Part shown: positions 44,442 to 52,607 of the stretch, piece after piece | Layout: every line of letters starts with the position of its first letter | Numbering within the stretch: position 1 is the first letter of the stretch | NCBI RefSeq assembly: GCF_042653925.1 | Contig: NZ_JBHSFQ010000015.1 | Span: 1 to 64,000, forward strand | Source: Nocardiopsis_B mangrovi | GTDB lineage: Bacteria > Actinomycetota > Actinomycetes > Streptosporangiales > Streptosporangiaceae | Direction: 5' to 3' | Length of the DNA stretch: 64,000 bases | The notes under the pieces: model-generated | The model's database searches: none | Told to the model about the DNA's origin: nothing | Seen by the model: the letters and a program-made list of their open reading frames with translations, nothing else | Program-made: the position numbers and the translations under genes

Positions 44442-45683
44442 ATGACCGACCCCCGAGCCGTCTCGACCGGCTGCCCTCACTCAGTGTCCTCCTATGACCC
44501 CACTGGGACACACCGCACCGACCCGCACACCTTCTACCGCTGGGCCCGCGACCACTCCCCCGTGGTCTGGTCCGAGGAGATCGGCGTCTGGCTGGTCGCC
44601 GACTACGAGCTGGTCACCGAGGTCCTCCGCAGACCCGACATGTTCTCCTCGGCCCAGTCGTTCACCCCGCTGGATGCCCTCCCTCCCGAGATCCTGCGCA
44701 TCCTGGACCATCTCCCCCTACCACCGCACATGGTCCAGGCCGACCCGCCCCAGCACGCGCCCCTGCGCGCCGTGGGCGAACGCATCCTCCACGGGCGGCG
44801 GATCAGCGCCGCCATCCCCGCCCTGCGCGGCCTCGCCGATGACCTCGTCGACGGTTTCGCCGCCGACGGCCACGCCGACCTCCTCACCCAATACGCCCAC
44901 CCCTTCGTCCGCACCGCCCTGGCCGAACTGACCGGATTCGACCACGCCGACGCCGACCGGCTCGACGAGTGGAACGGCGCCTTCCTCACTCTGGCCGCCC
45001 CCGTCGGCGACCCCGCGGCCAAGGTCGCGGCAGCGCACGCCCTGCTCGACTACGACGCCCACATCCTCGACGCCCTCGAGGACCGCCGCCGGGAACCGCG
45101 CGAGGACATCCTCACCGAACTCGCACGCCTGGTGGCCGACGACGACGCCGACATGGATCCGGCCGACGCCGTGATGTTCGTTCGCGGCCTCTACGCCGGC
45201 GGGATCCACACCACTCGCGACGCCATTGCCGTCACCGTGATGTCCGCGCTCACCCACGGCCTCTGGGACCAGGCATCGGATCCGCGCGCCGTGGCCGGGC
45301 TGGTGGAGGAGGCGCTGCGCCATGAGGCCCCGCATCGGGGGATGATGCGGGTCCTGGTCTCGGACACCGTCCTGGGCGGGGTGGAGATGGCGGCCGGTTC
45401 GCGGGTGCTGCTGCTCTTCGGGTCCGCCAACCGCGACGCGCATGTGTTCGCGGCGGCCGACGACTTCACCCCGGGGCGCGCCAACGCCCGGCAGCACGTG
45501 GCCTTCGGGGCGGGCATCCACCGCTGCCTGGGACGGGCCCTGGCACGGTTGGAGATCCGCATCGCGGTGGAGGCGCTGTCGCGGCTGCCGGGGCTGCGCC
45601 TGCCCGAAGGGTATGAGCCGGATTGGTCGCCCGAGTGGTATTTCAGGGCACTGCGTCGGCTCGACGTGCACTGGGACACCTGA
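44442..45683 (+). CDS. Cytochrome P450, second copy type
   Basis: A 413-residue P450 unlike the one at 12768. The heme loop is FGAGIHRCLGRALARLE (ligand Cys362), the I-helix reads GLYAGGIHTTRDAI, in which the usual acidic residue before the Thr is replaced by His, and the K-helix is EEALRHEAP. No ferredoxin gene is adjacent. The start ATG has AAAGGG upstream. It is convergent with the M56 protease gene and seems to be a single-gene unit; the substrate is unknown. Confidence 0.93.
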   Translation: MTDPRAVSTGCPHSVSSYDPTGTHRTDPHTFYRWARDHSPVVWSEEIGVWLVADYELVTEVLRRPDMFSSAQSFTPLDALPPEILRILDHLPLPPHMVQADPPQHAPLRAVGERILHGRRISAAIPALRGLADDLVDGFAADGHADLLTQYAHPFVRTALAELTGFDHADADRLDEWNGAFLTLAAPVGDPAAKVAAAHALLDYDAHILDALEDRRREPREDILTELARLVADDDADMDPADAVMFVRGLYAGGIHTTRDAIAVTVMSALTHGLWDQASDPRAVAGLVEEALRHEAPHRGMMRVLVSDTVLGGVEMAAGSRVLLLFGSANRDAHVFAAADDFTPGRANARQHVAFGAGIHRCLGRALARLEIRIAVEALSRLPGLRLPEGYEPDWSPEWYFRALRRLDVHWDT

Positions 45684-45769
45684 GCCGTATCGGCACGCAG
45701 GCGGATGCCGGTGCACTTGGCCGACCGGATCGGCGACGCGCGGTCGATGTCCCCGCTCCGGCGGTTCCG

Positions 45770-46642
45770 TCAGATCAGCAGGAGCGACGCGGCGTGGTGG
45801 AGTTGCAGGGCTGAGGAGGCCATGCCGCTCGTGGCGACGCCGGTTCCGCTCAGGAGCGCGGGACCGACGATCGGGTTCGTCGAGGGGGCATCGCCCAGGA
45901 GCGCATGGACGCGCAGGAGGACGTGGGAGCCGGCGAGCGCGGGGTGCCACGTGGGGCTCGGCGCGGGGTTGGCGAGCGCGACCTCGGCGATGGTGTGGGC
46001 GACGAGGGCGCGGTCGCCCACCGCCGCCGCGGTGTCCTCGTCGGCCCACCGCTCCACGCTCAGCCGCAGCGCCGCCTCGACGGCCGCCAAAGGTGGGAAC
46101 AGGCGCGCCGCGATCGCTCCGGCCGTGGTGTAGAGGTGGTGCCGGTGCCGGAGGTGGGAGTGTTCGTGGCGGAACACGACCTGCATCTGCTCCCGGCTCA
46201 GGAGCCGCAGCAGTCCCTGGGACACGACCACGCCGCCGCCGGGGCCCGGAAGCGCCAGGGCGAAGGGGCGGTCGTCGTCCACGACGCCCGTGTCCGCCAG
46301 GCGCAGGCGCTCCCCGTGCTGCCGCCACAGCAGCCAGGCCGAGCGGCTTGCCCCGACCACGAGCATCGCGCACGCCGCGGATCCCATCACGGGGTTCACC
46401 GGCCCGTGCCCGATGAGCAGGCGCCCCTTGACGCTGGCCGCGACCAGGTCGGCCGGCAGGAGCCCGGCGACGAACACCGCCGCGACCAGCGTGATCGTGC
46501 TGATCGCGGTGAAGGCCGTCGTCACGGCGATGACGAGGAGGAGCCGTGACGACCAGGAGGGGTGGAGCGGCAGGGGGCGGCGCGCCAGGACCAGGCTCAA
46601 CGCGGTCAGCGCCAGCGCCGGGACGAACGTAGGCCAGCTCAT
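45770..46642 (-). CDS. M56-type membrane zinc protease (BlaR1-like sensor half)
   Basis: A 290-residue membrane protein with three or four helices and the gluzincin motif HEHSHLRHRHH (HExxH type with RHEHSHLRHR), followed by a helix with VERWADEDTAAAV, which supplies the third ligand in the M48/M56 group. It lacks the penicillin-binding sensor domain of true BlaR1. It starts four bases inside the BlaI gene (ATGA overlap). In such pairs the protease, once activated, leads to cleavage of the BlaI repressor. Location: membrane, active site facing the cytoplasm. Confidence 0.9.
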   Translation of the reverse strand: MSWPTFVPALALTALSLVLARRPLPLHPSWSSRLLLVIAVTTAFTAISTITLVAAVFVAGLLPADLVAASVKGRLLIGHGPVNPVMGSAACAMLVVGASRSAWLLWRQHGERLRLADTGVVDDDRPFALALPGPGGGVVVSQGLLRLLSREQMQVVFRHEHSHLRHRHHLYTTAGAIAARLFPPLAAVEAALRLSVERWADEDTAAAVGDRALVAHTIAEVALANPAPSPTWHPALAGSHVLLRVHALLGDAPSTNPIVGPALLSGTGVATSGMASSALQLHHAASLLLI

Positions 46643-47022
46643 GACGGCTCCCGTCGCTGATCCAGGACTGCTCGGAGGGCTTCGGCCTCCTCGGGGTGGA
46701 GGCCGCTGACGAACTGGTTGAGGACGCCGGAGGGGTCGCTGGCGACGCGCAGGTGGCCGAACATGCGCTCCGCCGCGACCTCGGATTCGTCGACGACCAG
46801 GCGGTAGGCGTACCCCCGGCCCCGGGGTATGCGGTCCACCATGCGCTTGTCGAGCAGGCGGAAGAGGACGGTGTTGACCGTCGTGTACGCGGGGTCGCCG
46901 TCGAGCTCGGCGCACAGTTCGGCCGTGGACAGGTGATCGCCCGCACCGGCCAGGACCGCGAGGACCTCCGCTTCGAGCTGTCCGAGTTTGCGCCGTGGCA
47001 TCGATTGCGACCTCAAGCTCAT
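46639..47022 (-). CDS. BlaI/MecI/CopY-family repressor
   Basis: A winged-helix repressor of about 127 residues. KLGQLEAEVLAVLAGAGDHL starts the DNA-binding domain, followed by STAELCAELDGDPAYTTVNT, VLFRLLDKRMVDR and the short dimerisation helices. Residues TTVNTVLFRL hold the site usually cut by the M56 protease partner in BlaI/MecI. ATGs at 47022 and 47001 are both possible. The overlap with the M56 gene makes the pair a sensor-repressor unit. A TACA-N2-TGTA dyad, the operator form of this family, stands before the GNAT gene that heads this gene string and again before murJ. Confidence 0.93.
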   Translation of the reverse strand: MSLRSQSMPRRKLGQLEAEVLAVLAGAGDHLSTAELCAELDGDPAYTTVNTVLFRLLDKRMVDRIPRGRGYAYRLVVDESEVAAERMFGHLRVASDPSGVLNQFVSGLHPEEAEALRAVLDQRREPS

Positions 47023-47113
47023 TCCGATCCGCCGGCCCCTGGGGTGGGCGGCCACCCGTAGGCGCCCTGGGCCGGATTCCTATGGCCGACGCGGAGCGCC
47101 GTAGGGGCCCGCG

Positions 47114-48121
47114 TCACCGTTTGAAGCCTACGTGCAGGTGGTCCTGGTGGACGGTGTTGGTGAACGTCGCCCCGTCGGCGGTCGACAGTGCCCAGGGTCC
47201 GCCCACTTCGTCGCTGCCTTCGGCCAGTGCGCGCTCCATCAGCGTACGCGCGGGGTTGTCCGGCTCCCCGCTTCCCGCGAGGTCGGCGACGGGGACGCCG
47301 TCGATGGCCCAGATGTCGACCGCGCGGCCCTGGACGTGGTTGCTGACCGATGCGCTGTCGAAGACGTTGTGCGGATGGCCGGTCGACAGCACCGCGACGG
47401 ACAGCTCGTGGTCCTCGCCGAGCGTGAGGAGCATGCGCAGGACGCGGTCGTCGATCGCGCCGCTGAGGATGTCCCACTTCACGGTGTCGGGGAGATCCAG
47501 TCGCTGTGAGCTCAGCACGGCCGAACCCGGGTCATCACCCGCTGCCGCCGCGGCGTCCGAGGTCGATGTCCCCGCCGAGGGCGACGGACCGGCGGGGGGC
47601 GGGGCCTCGGCAGGGGGGCCGCCGCCGATCGATTCGATCGAGGAGACCGCCCAGGTCTCCCCTGTCTTGGCCAGGCGGACGTCGACCACGCGCGTCGTGG
47701 AGGTCGGCTCGCCCCCGTCGAGCAGGTGCACGGTGACCACGGTCATGACCGAGGCCCGGTTCCCGGTGAGACCCCCCAGCTGCGGATAGATGATCTCCGC
47801 GGTGCCCGCCGCTGAGCCGCTGAGCAGGTCGGCCGCGCCGTCCAACGGGGCGGTCGGTAGCCCCGCTTCATCGAGGCGCTGCTGCGCCGCCTCCCGCGTT
47901 CCGTCACCCGCTCCATAGCGCAGGAGCGTCTCCAGGTAGGCCGCCGCCGCTGTCTTGACGTCCGGCGCCGGCTCGGTGGAGGCGACCGTGTAGGACGCCA
48001 CATCGGGCAGGACGGCCGCGGTGGGTGACGGCGGCGGGGCGTCCGCGGGGCCGGACCCGCCCCCGCACGCGGTGGCTGCCAGTGTCACCGCGAGGAGCGG
48101 CAGGAGGATCCAGGGTCTCAC
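47114..48121 (-). CDS. Lipoprotein with LAS/M15-type metallopeptidase domain
   Basis: A 335-residue lipoprotein. The GTG start overlaps the stop of the GNAT gene (GTGA), and the next residues form a short signal peptide with the lipobox AATAC. A Pro/Ser-rich spacer leads to a beta-rich domain (residues 55-165, like an ABC-less SnoaL/NTF2 fold in spacing) and a second Pro/Ala/Ser spacer. The carboxy domain has SNHVQGRAVD, which fits the SxHxxGxAxD zinc motif of VanX/VanY and other LAS peptidases, and the closing DHLHVGF with the H-x-H pair. It should therefore cut peptidoglycan stem peptides or a similar substrate outside the cell. It lies in one gene string with GNAT, BlaI and M56. Confidence 0.85.
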   Translation of the reverse strand: MRPWILLPLLAVTLAATACGGGSGPADAPPPSPTAAVLPDVASYTVASTEPAPDVKTAAAAYLETLLRYGAGDGTREAAQQRLDEAGLPTAPLDGAADLLSGSAAGTAEIIYPQLGGLTGNRASVMTVVTVHLLDGGEPTSTTRVVDVRLAKTGETWAVSSIESIGGGPPAEAPPPAGPSPSAGTSTSDAAAAAGDDPGSAVLSSQRLDLPDTVKWDILSGAIDDRVLRMLLTLGEDHELSVAVLSTGHPHNVFDSASVSNHVQGRAVDIWAIDGVPVADLAGSGEPDNPARTLMERALAEGSDEVGGPWALSTADGATFTNTVHQDHLHVGFKR

Positions 48122-48777
48122 GTCAGTTCCAGGACGAAGTGCGTCCACAGCTTGCCGTCCATGTCGGGCTGCTCTTCCTGTTTCTCCCAGCCCAGGCGCT
48201 CGTAGAAGCGCTGGGCGGGTTCGTTGTCTCCGGCGGTGTAGAGGCGCAGGCGGTCCACCCCGTGCACGCGGGCGATGTCGGTGAACCCGGCCACGAGTGC
48301 CGCGCCGACACCCGTGCGCCGATGGGAGGCGTCCACGGCGATGTGGCTCAGCATCCCGGTGCGGCCGGAAGTGACCGCCGTCTGTCCCTCAGTGGCGCGC
48401 CGCATCCCGCGGATGTAGCGCTGCGCGCGGGTGCGCATGAAGCGCGCCGTCAGTTCCGGCCGGACCAGCAGCGAGGCCGCGCCGGCACGGGCGAGCCGCC
48501 AGCGGTCCAGGCGCATGATGTGGCGGCGGTGCACGATCTCGTCGGTGCAGCCGACGAGGAAGCCGGCGGGCCGCCCCTCGACTTCGGCGACCAGCGCCAC
48601 CGCGGCTGGGCTGGTGAGGAAGGTGCGGTAGTAGCGGCCGAGGAACCGCTCCCCGAGTTCGACGAAGAACCCCGTCGGCAGGTTGGACCGGTGCAGGTGC
48701 ACGGCAGCCGGAACGTCACTGAGTTCCATAACGCGAAGAGACACCCTCGGGGCCTCCGTGGTCGAGGTGGAAGTCAT
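48118..48777 (-). CDS. GNAT-family N-acetyltransferase
   Basis: A 219-residue acetyl-CoA-dependent acetyltransferase. The core has VALVAEVEGRPAGFLVG, the acetyl-CoA loop RRTGVGAALVAGF (motif A) and the ending RFYERLGWEKQEE. A basic insert (residues 90-130, RLARAGAASLLVRPEL) is not part of the core. It heads a four-gene string (GNAT, LAS lipoprotein, BlaI, M56) and has a BlaI-type dyad just in front. The acceptor is unknown; a cell-wall amino sugar or an incoming antibiotic would suit the neighbourhood. Confidence 0.88.
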   Translation of the reverse strand: MTSTSTTEAPRVSLRVMELSDVPAAVHLHRSNLPTGFFVELGERFLGRYYRTFLTSPAAVALVAEVEGRPAGFLVGCTDEIVHRRHIMRLDRWRLARAGAASLLVRPELTARFMRTRAQRYIRGMRRATEGQTAVTSGRTGMLSHIAVDASHRRTGVGAALVAGFTDIARVHGVDRLRLYTAGDNEPAQRFYERLGWEKQEEQPDMDGKLWTHFVLELT

Positions 48778-48785
48778 GGCGTCAA

Positions 48786-48800
48786 CCTACTACACGTGTA
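48786..48800 (-). promoter_or_regulatory. BlaI/CopY-type operator before the GNAT operon
   Basis: On the minus strand TACACGTGTAGTAGG, 9 bp before the GNAT start. It contains TACA-CG-TGTA, the dyad form of BlaI/MecI/CopY operators, and it is matched at 14 of 15 positions by the site before murJ at 49317. Confidence 0.65.
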
Positions 48801-48863
48801 ATAGCTAGACTGCCGAGAGCACCGCGCCCGATCGATGGGGCGGCCGTGAGCCGCCGATACTAT

Positions 48864-48878
48864 CTACTAAATAAGTAG
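48864..48878. promoter_or_regulatory. CTACT-AAATA-AGTAG dyad
   Basis: A perfect inverted repeat in a low-GC stretch, about 22-36 bp before the small gene at 48900. It shares the GTAGTAG half with the two TACA-N2-TGTA sites on either side and could be a third, variant target of the same repressor. Confidence 0.45.
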
Positions 48879-48899
48879 TAGAAGAAGGCGAGTCGCCAC

Positions 48900-49109
48900 A
48901 TGTCGCACACCCCGGCGACCGACCTGGTCACCGCTGCGGGTGCCGCGGGGACGGCGGGCACGATCATGCGACCGCGCGGCCGCGGATACCGGGTCGTCGC
49001 CACCGGCATGGACGCCGATGCACCGGGGCTCTACCTGGCCATTCTGCGTCCGAAACCGAAAGCGCGCGGCAGGGTGGACCTGTACACGATCAACGGCACC
49101 GAAGAGTGA
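48900..49109 (+). CDS. Small basic protein of unknown function
   Basis: A 69-residue protein with a neutral, Ala/Thr/Gly-rich first third and a basic second part (YRVVATGMDADAPGLYLAIL, then RPKPKARGRVDLYTI). No signal or membrane helix is clear. The ATG follows GAAGGCG and an operator-like dyad. It lies between the divergent GNAT operon and murJ and is probably part of the same response; composition differs from that of shadow frames. I do not recognise a family. Confidence 0.5.
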   Translation: MSHTPATDLVTAAGAAGTAGTIMRPRGRGYRVVATGMDADAPGLYLAILRPKPKARGRVDLYTINGTEE

Positions 49110-49500
49110 GCAAGGCGGGGGCATTCCGAGCTCTCGCGCCGGATCCGGGCGGGTTTCGCGCTGGTGACGCGTACGTGTGTGCCGTAGGCCCCCCGCATCG
49201 GCGTGGGCGGTCGTCCACATGGGCGCGAATCCATGCAGCCCATCGCCGTCTGTGCGACGCTGAGCCCTCGCGTCGCGCCTCCACCCCCTCGGCCGGGGTG
49301 GCGGACGACGGAAAATTACATGTGTAGTAGGTTTTCCGCGCCGTCCCACGGCACCAGGGACCGGCGCAGCCCGAGCCCCGCGGCGGCGCGTTTCAACGAT
49401 CACGGGCTCATGATCCGGCCCCACCGCTGTTCACCGAGAGGCCGCGGACCGGGCGGCCGCGTTGTGCCAGGTGCGCCCGCCCCCGCACAGATTGGAACCG
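49110..49500. other. 391-bp leader of murJ
   Basis: Holds the TACA-N2-TGTA site at 49317 in an AT-rich patch and no gene. The distance from the site to the murJ ATG (about 170 bp) leaves room for a promoter and a long leader. Confidence 0.5.
49317..49331 (+). promoter_or_regulatory. BlaI/CopY-type operator before murJ
   Basis: TACATGTGTAGTAGG on the plus strand: TACA-TG-TGTA plus the same GTAGTAGG extension as at 48786. The shared extension makes chance less likely and links murJ to the BlaI gene string. Confidence 0.6.
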
Positions 49501-51240
49501 ATGTCCGGCGAGACCACCACCGACGACGGCCGAGACCGCAGCGGCACCGTGACGCTGCCGCACGCCGAGGCCCCCTCCGCCGATCAGCGAGCCCCGGCGG
49601 ATGAGTCCGCCGGAGCGGGGGGAAGCGTCCTCAAGTCCAGCGCGGTGATGGCCGTGGGCACGACGGCCTCCCGGATCACCGGATTCGCACGCACCATCGT
49701 GCTGGCCGCAGCGTTGGGCACACAGCTGCTCGGGGACGCCTACAACACCGCCAACACCATCCCCTTCATCGTCTACGACCTGCTCATCGGCGGGCTCATG
49801 GCCAGCGTCATCGTGCCGTTCCTGGTCAAGCGCCGCCGGTCCGATGCCGACGGCGGCACGGCGACCGAACAGCGCCTGTTCACCGGCGCCGTAATCGCCC
49901 TCCTCGCCCTGACGGTCACCGCCGTCCTCGCCGCCGAGGCACTGATCCGCCTGTATGCGGGGCGGTTCACCCCCGAGCAGTTCGACGTCGCGGTCCTGCT
50001 CGCCCGCTACCTCTTGGCGCAGATCTTCTTCGTCGGGGTCAGCGGACTGTCGAGCGCCATGCTGAACACCCGGAACCGCTTCGGCGCCCCCGTGTGGGCC
50101 CCCGTGCTCAACAACCTCGTGATCATCTGCGTGGGCGCGACCTTCATCTGGACGGCGGGCACCGGCGCCACGCCCGATACGGTCACCGACGGCCAGATCG
50201 CTCTGCTGGGGCTGGGGACGACCGGCGGACTGCTCCTGCAGGCCGCGGTCGTCCAGTTCGTCCTGTGGCGCTCCGGCTTCCGTTGGCGCCCCCGACTCGA
50301 CCTGCGCGGATCGGGCCTGGGCGAGGCCCTGAAAGCGGCGGGCTGGATGTTCGTCCTGGTCTGCGCCATGCAGACCGGATTCCTCATCACCGCCAACCTG
50401 GCCAACCGGGCTGGCGTCGCCATGTCCGAGGGCGCGGGAGTCGGCGGCGGCCTGACCGCCTACAACTACGCCTACCAGCTGTTCCAGCTGCCCTATGCGA
50501 TCATCGCGGTCTCGGTGATCACGGTCCTCCTGCCGCGGATGAGCGCGCACGCGGCCGAACACGACTGGGCGAAGGTGCGCGGCGACTTCTCCCGCGGGCT
50601 GCGGATGTCATCGGTCGTCCTGGTCCCCATCGGTCTGGCGCTGGCCGTGTACGCGGTACCGCTGAGCGTCGCGGTGTTCGCGCGCGGCAGCACGTCGGTG
50701 GACGACGCCCGGGTCATCGGAAGCGTGCTGACGGTCTTCGCCTTGGGCCTGATCCCGTTCACCGTCTACCAGCTCATGCTGCGGGTCTTCTACGCCATGG
50801 GCGACACCCGGACCCCCGCGCTGATCGCCGTCACCAACGCCGCCGTGCACGGGACCATCGGGACGGCCTCCTACGTGCTGCTGCCCTCCGACCGGGTCCT
50901 CATGGGCATCGCAGCGGGCTTCATGCTCTCCTACCTGTGGGGGCTGACGGTCAGCGGCCGAATCCTGAGCCGACGCCTCGGCGGACTGGACGGGTGGCGC
51001 ATCGGCTCCACGATCGCCCGGCTCTACAGCGCCGCGCTGCCCTGCGTCGCCGCCGCCGTCGCCGTCCAATGGCTCATCGGAGGATGGTCGGCCGAAGAAC
51101 TTCCGGTCCTCCTCGGGGGACCTCTCCTGGGCTGCGCGATCGGCGCGCCGCTCTTCCTCGCGACCGGCCACCTCCTGCGCGTCGACGAGATCCGGAACGC
51201 GGTACAGGCGGCGCGCAAGCGCCTCCCCCGGCGCGCCTAG
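49501..51240 (+). CDS. murJ: Lipid II flippase MurJ/MviN
   Basis: A 579-residue membrane protein of the MOP superfamily with fourteen predicted helices. The start has a 50-residue polar tail, then SSAVMAVGTTASRITGFART, GDAYNTANTIPFIVYDLLIG and GGLMASVIVPFLVKRRR, which match the amino half of actinobacterial MurJ; AYNYAYQLFQLPYAIIAVSV and LPRMSAHAAEHDWAKVRGDF are the next family landmarks. MurJ turns lipid II to the outer face of the membrane for peptidoglycan synthesis. It lacks the kinase-like and extracytoplasmic extensions of mycobacterial MviN. Because actinomycetes usually keep the housekeeping copy near the origin with other genes, this one, under a BlaI-type site, may be a stress-induced second copy; that is inference. 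Confidence 0.92.
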   Translation: MSGETTTDDGRDRSGTVTLPHAEAPSADQRAPADESAGAGGSVLKSSAVMAVGTTASRITGFARTIVLAAALGTQLLGDAYNTANTIPFIVYDLLIGGLMASVIVPFLVKRRRSDADGGTATEQRLFTGAVIALLALTVTAVLAAEALIRLYAGRFTPEQFDVAVLLARYLLAQIFFVGVSGLSSAMLNTRNRFGAPVWAPVLNNLVIICVGATFIWTAGTGATPDTVTDGQIALLGLGTTGGLLLQAAVVQFVLWRSGFRWRPRLDLRGSGLGEALKAAGWMFVLVCAMQTGFLITANLANRAGVAMSEGAGVGGGLTAYNYAYQLFQLPYAIIAVSVITVLLPRMSAHAAEHDWAKVRGDFSRGLRMSSVVLVPIGLALAVYAVPLSVAVFARGSTSVDDARVIGSVLTVFALGLIPFTVYQLMLRVFYAMGDTRTPALIAVTNAAVHGTIGTASYVLLPSDRVLMGIAAGFMLSYLWGLTVSGRILSRRLGGLDGWRIGSTIARLYSAALPCVAAAVAVQWLIGGWSAEELPVLLGGPLLGCAIGAPLFLATGHLLRVDEIRNAVQAARKRLPRRA

Positions 51241-51303
51241 GCGTCTCTCCGCTCGATGTCGGTGGCGCCGGAATTTCAGGTCGTGGGTCATCCGCCGCCC
51301 CAT

Positions 51304-51339
51304 GGGTGAAGGGCGGGGCAACGGCGCCGCCCTTCACCC
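51304..51339. terminator. Perfect 13-bp hairpin between convergent genes
   Basis: GGGTGAAGGGCGG against CCGCCCTTCACCC with a 10-nt loop between murJ (+) and the MerR gene (-). Confidence 0.75.
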
Positions 51340-51345
51340 TGATGT

Positions 51346-51717
51346 TCATTCGCTGGTCCGGGTAGCGCGCATGGCCTCTTGTGTGGCCCTGATCAAATCG
51401 GCGAGGGTCCGGCGCGCGCGGGCGATCTCCTCGGCCTGGGCGTCGATGCGGTCGAGTTCGGCGGTGAGTTGGCGCAGGACAGCCGGCGGGCAGCGCTCAC
51501 CTGGGTCCTTGACGTGTGGCAGGAGCGCGGCGATGGTCTTGCTGTTCATCCCGGCGGAGAAGAACTGACGGATCAACAGCACACGGCTCACGCCATGCTC
51601 ATCGTAGTGGCGCTGCCCGCTGGCGCTGCGTTGGCTGGAGAGCATGCCCTGCTTCTCGTAGTAGCGCAGGGAGCGCACGCTGACCCCGGTCCGCTCGGCC
51701 AGTTCCCCGATCCGCAC
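51346..51717 (-). CDS. MerR-family regulator
   Basis: A 123-residue MerR protein: MRIGELAERTGVSVRSLRYY, EKQGMLSSQRSASGQRHY, then the dimer helix ending in TLADLIRATQEAMRATR. It has a single Cys in the hinge (DPGERCPPAV) and no metal-binding Cys pair, so an organic or redox ligand is more likely. It is divergent from a nitroreductase and its promoter region carries a CCTGACA-N4-TGTCAGG operator in the long spacer typical of MerR promoters. The same promoter-operator is found before the F420/NADP reductase-like gene at 53324, so it probably activates both. Confidence 0.93.
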   Translation of the reverse strand: MRIGELAERTGVSVRSLRYYEKQGMLSSQRSASGQRHYDEHGVSRVLLIRQFFSAGMNSKTIAALLPHVKDPGERCPPAVLRQLTAELDRIDAQAEEIARARRTLADLIRATQEAMRATRTSE

Positions 51718-51735
51718 GGACGACCTCCCCCCGAT

Positions 51736-51767
51736 TTGCCCCTGACACCGATGTCAGGTCTTAGTGT
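51736..51767 (+). promoter_or_regulatory. MerR-type promoter of the nitroreductase gene
   Basis: TTGCCC (-35 like) and TAGTGT (-10 like) are separated by 19-20 bp, and the dyad CCTGACA-CCGA-TGTCAGG (51741-51758) fills the spacer, the standard geometry of a MerR-activated promoter. Confidence 0.75.
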
Positions 51768-51846
51768 AGCGGCGCGTCCACCCCGAGCCGGCAGGCGCGG
51801 TCTCGCGGTGCACGACCGAGCCGCCGCCGCACGAGAGGAACCCGTT

Positions 51847-52557
51847 GTGTCCAGCAGTGCCCGCTCCTTCACCGACATCGTGCGCGCGCGGCGCTCGGTC
51901 CGGGGATTCGTCCCCGACCCGGTGCCCGCGGCCGACATCCGCGCGGTGCTGGAGGACGCCCAGAGGGCGCCCTCCAACTGCAACACCCAGCCCTGGCAGG
52001 TGCACATCGTCTCGGGTGCGCGCCGTGACGCCCTGAGCGCCCGATTGCTGGAGGCGGACAGGGACGGCCGGACCTCACCGGACTTCAGCTTCGACTACGC
52101 CGACTTCGGCGACGGCACCTACCGCCGGCGCGCCAGGGAGCAGGGCGCGGCCTACTACCGGTCGCTGGGCGTGGAGCGCTCCGATGCCCACGGGCGCCAC
52201 GCGGCCGCGCTGCGCAACCTGGAGTTCTTCGACGCCCCCCACGTGGCGCTGCTGTTCATGCCCCGGTTCGGCGACGGGGTGCGCGTAGCCGGTGACATGG
52301 GCATGTACGCGCAGACCTTCCTGCTCGCGCTGCAGGCGCGCGGCCTGGCGGGCATTCCACAGACGATGCTGGGCTTCTACGCTGACGTCGTGCGCGAGGC
52401 CCTGGGCATCCAGCCGGAGATGAAGCTGCTCTTCGGCGTCTCCTTCGGTTGGCCCGACCCCCAGGGTCCCGCGAACCGGTACCGGATGGGGCGTGTGCCG
52501 TTGCACGAGAGCGTCGTGGCCCATGACACCCCCGGCATCCTGGACGAGGCGCCCTGA
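51847..52557 (+). CDS. Nitroreductase-family oxidoreductase
   Basis: A 236-residue FMN enzyme. The amino-terminal flavin motif RARRSVRGFVPDPVP, then APSNCNTQPWQVHIVSG, is that of NfnB/NfsB-type nitroreductases; the second half has GMYAQTFLLALQARGLAGIP and FGVSFGWPDP. It would reduce nitro groups, quinones or unsaturated ketones with NAD(P)H or, in actinomycetes, sometimes a related cofactor. Start GTG 51847 with GAGAGG upstream. It is placed behind the MerR-type promoter and convergent with the F420/NADP reductase-like gene. Confidence 0.92.
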   Translation: MSSSARSFTDIVRARRSVRGFVPDPVPAADIRAVLEDAQRAPSNCNTQPWQVHIVSGARRDALSARLLEADRDGRTSPDFSFDYADFGDGTYRRRAREQGAAYYRSLGVERSDAHGRHAAALRNLEFFDAPHVALLFMPRFGDGVRVAGDMGMYAQTFLLALQARGLAGIPQTMLGFYADVVREALGIQPEMKLLFGVSFGWPDPQGPANRYRMGRVPLHESVVAHDTPGILDEAP

Positions 52558-52565
52558 GGCAGGCG

Positions 52566-52595
52566 AGGACTCCACCGCAGAACCAGTGGAGTCCT
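52566..52595. terminator. 10-bp hairpin between convergent genes
   Basis: AGGACTCCAC and GTGGAGTCCT flank a 10-nt loop between the nitroreductase and the convergent reductase gene. Confidence 0.65.
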
Positions 52596-52607
52596 GGCCC
52601 CGGGTGC

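Noticed and set aside
46639..49331. Copper response through a CopY-type box
   Set aside because: TACA-N2-TGTA would fit CopY too, but there is no copper ATPase or chaperone, and the M56 partner and wall genes favour a BlaI-type system.
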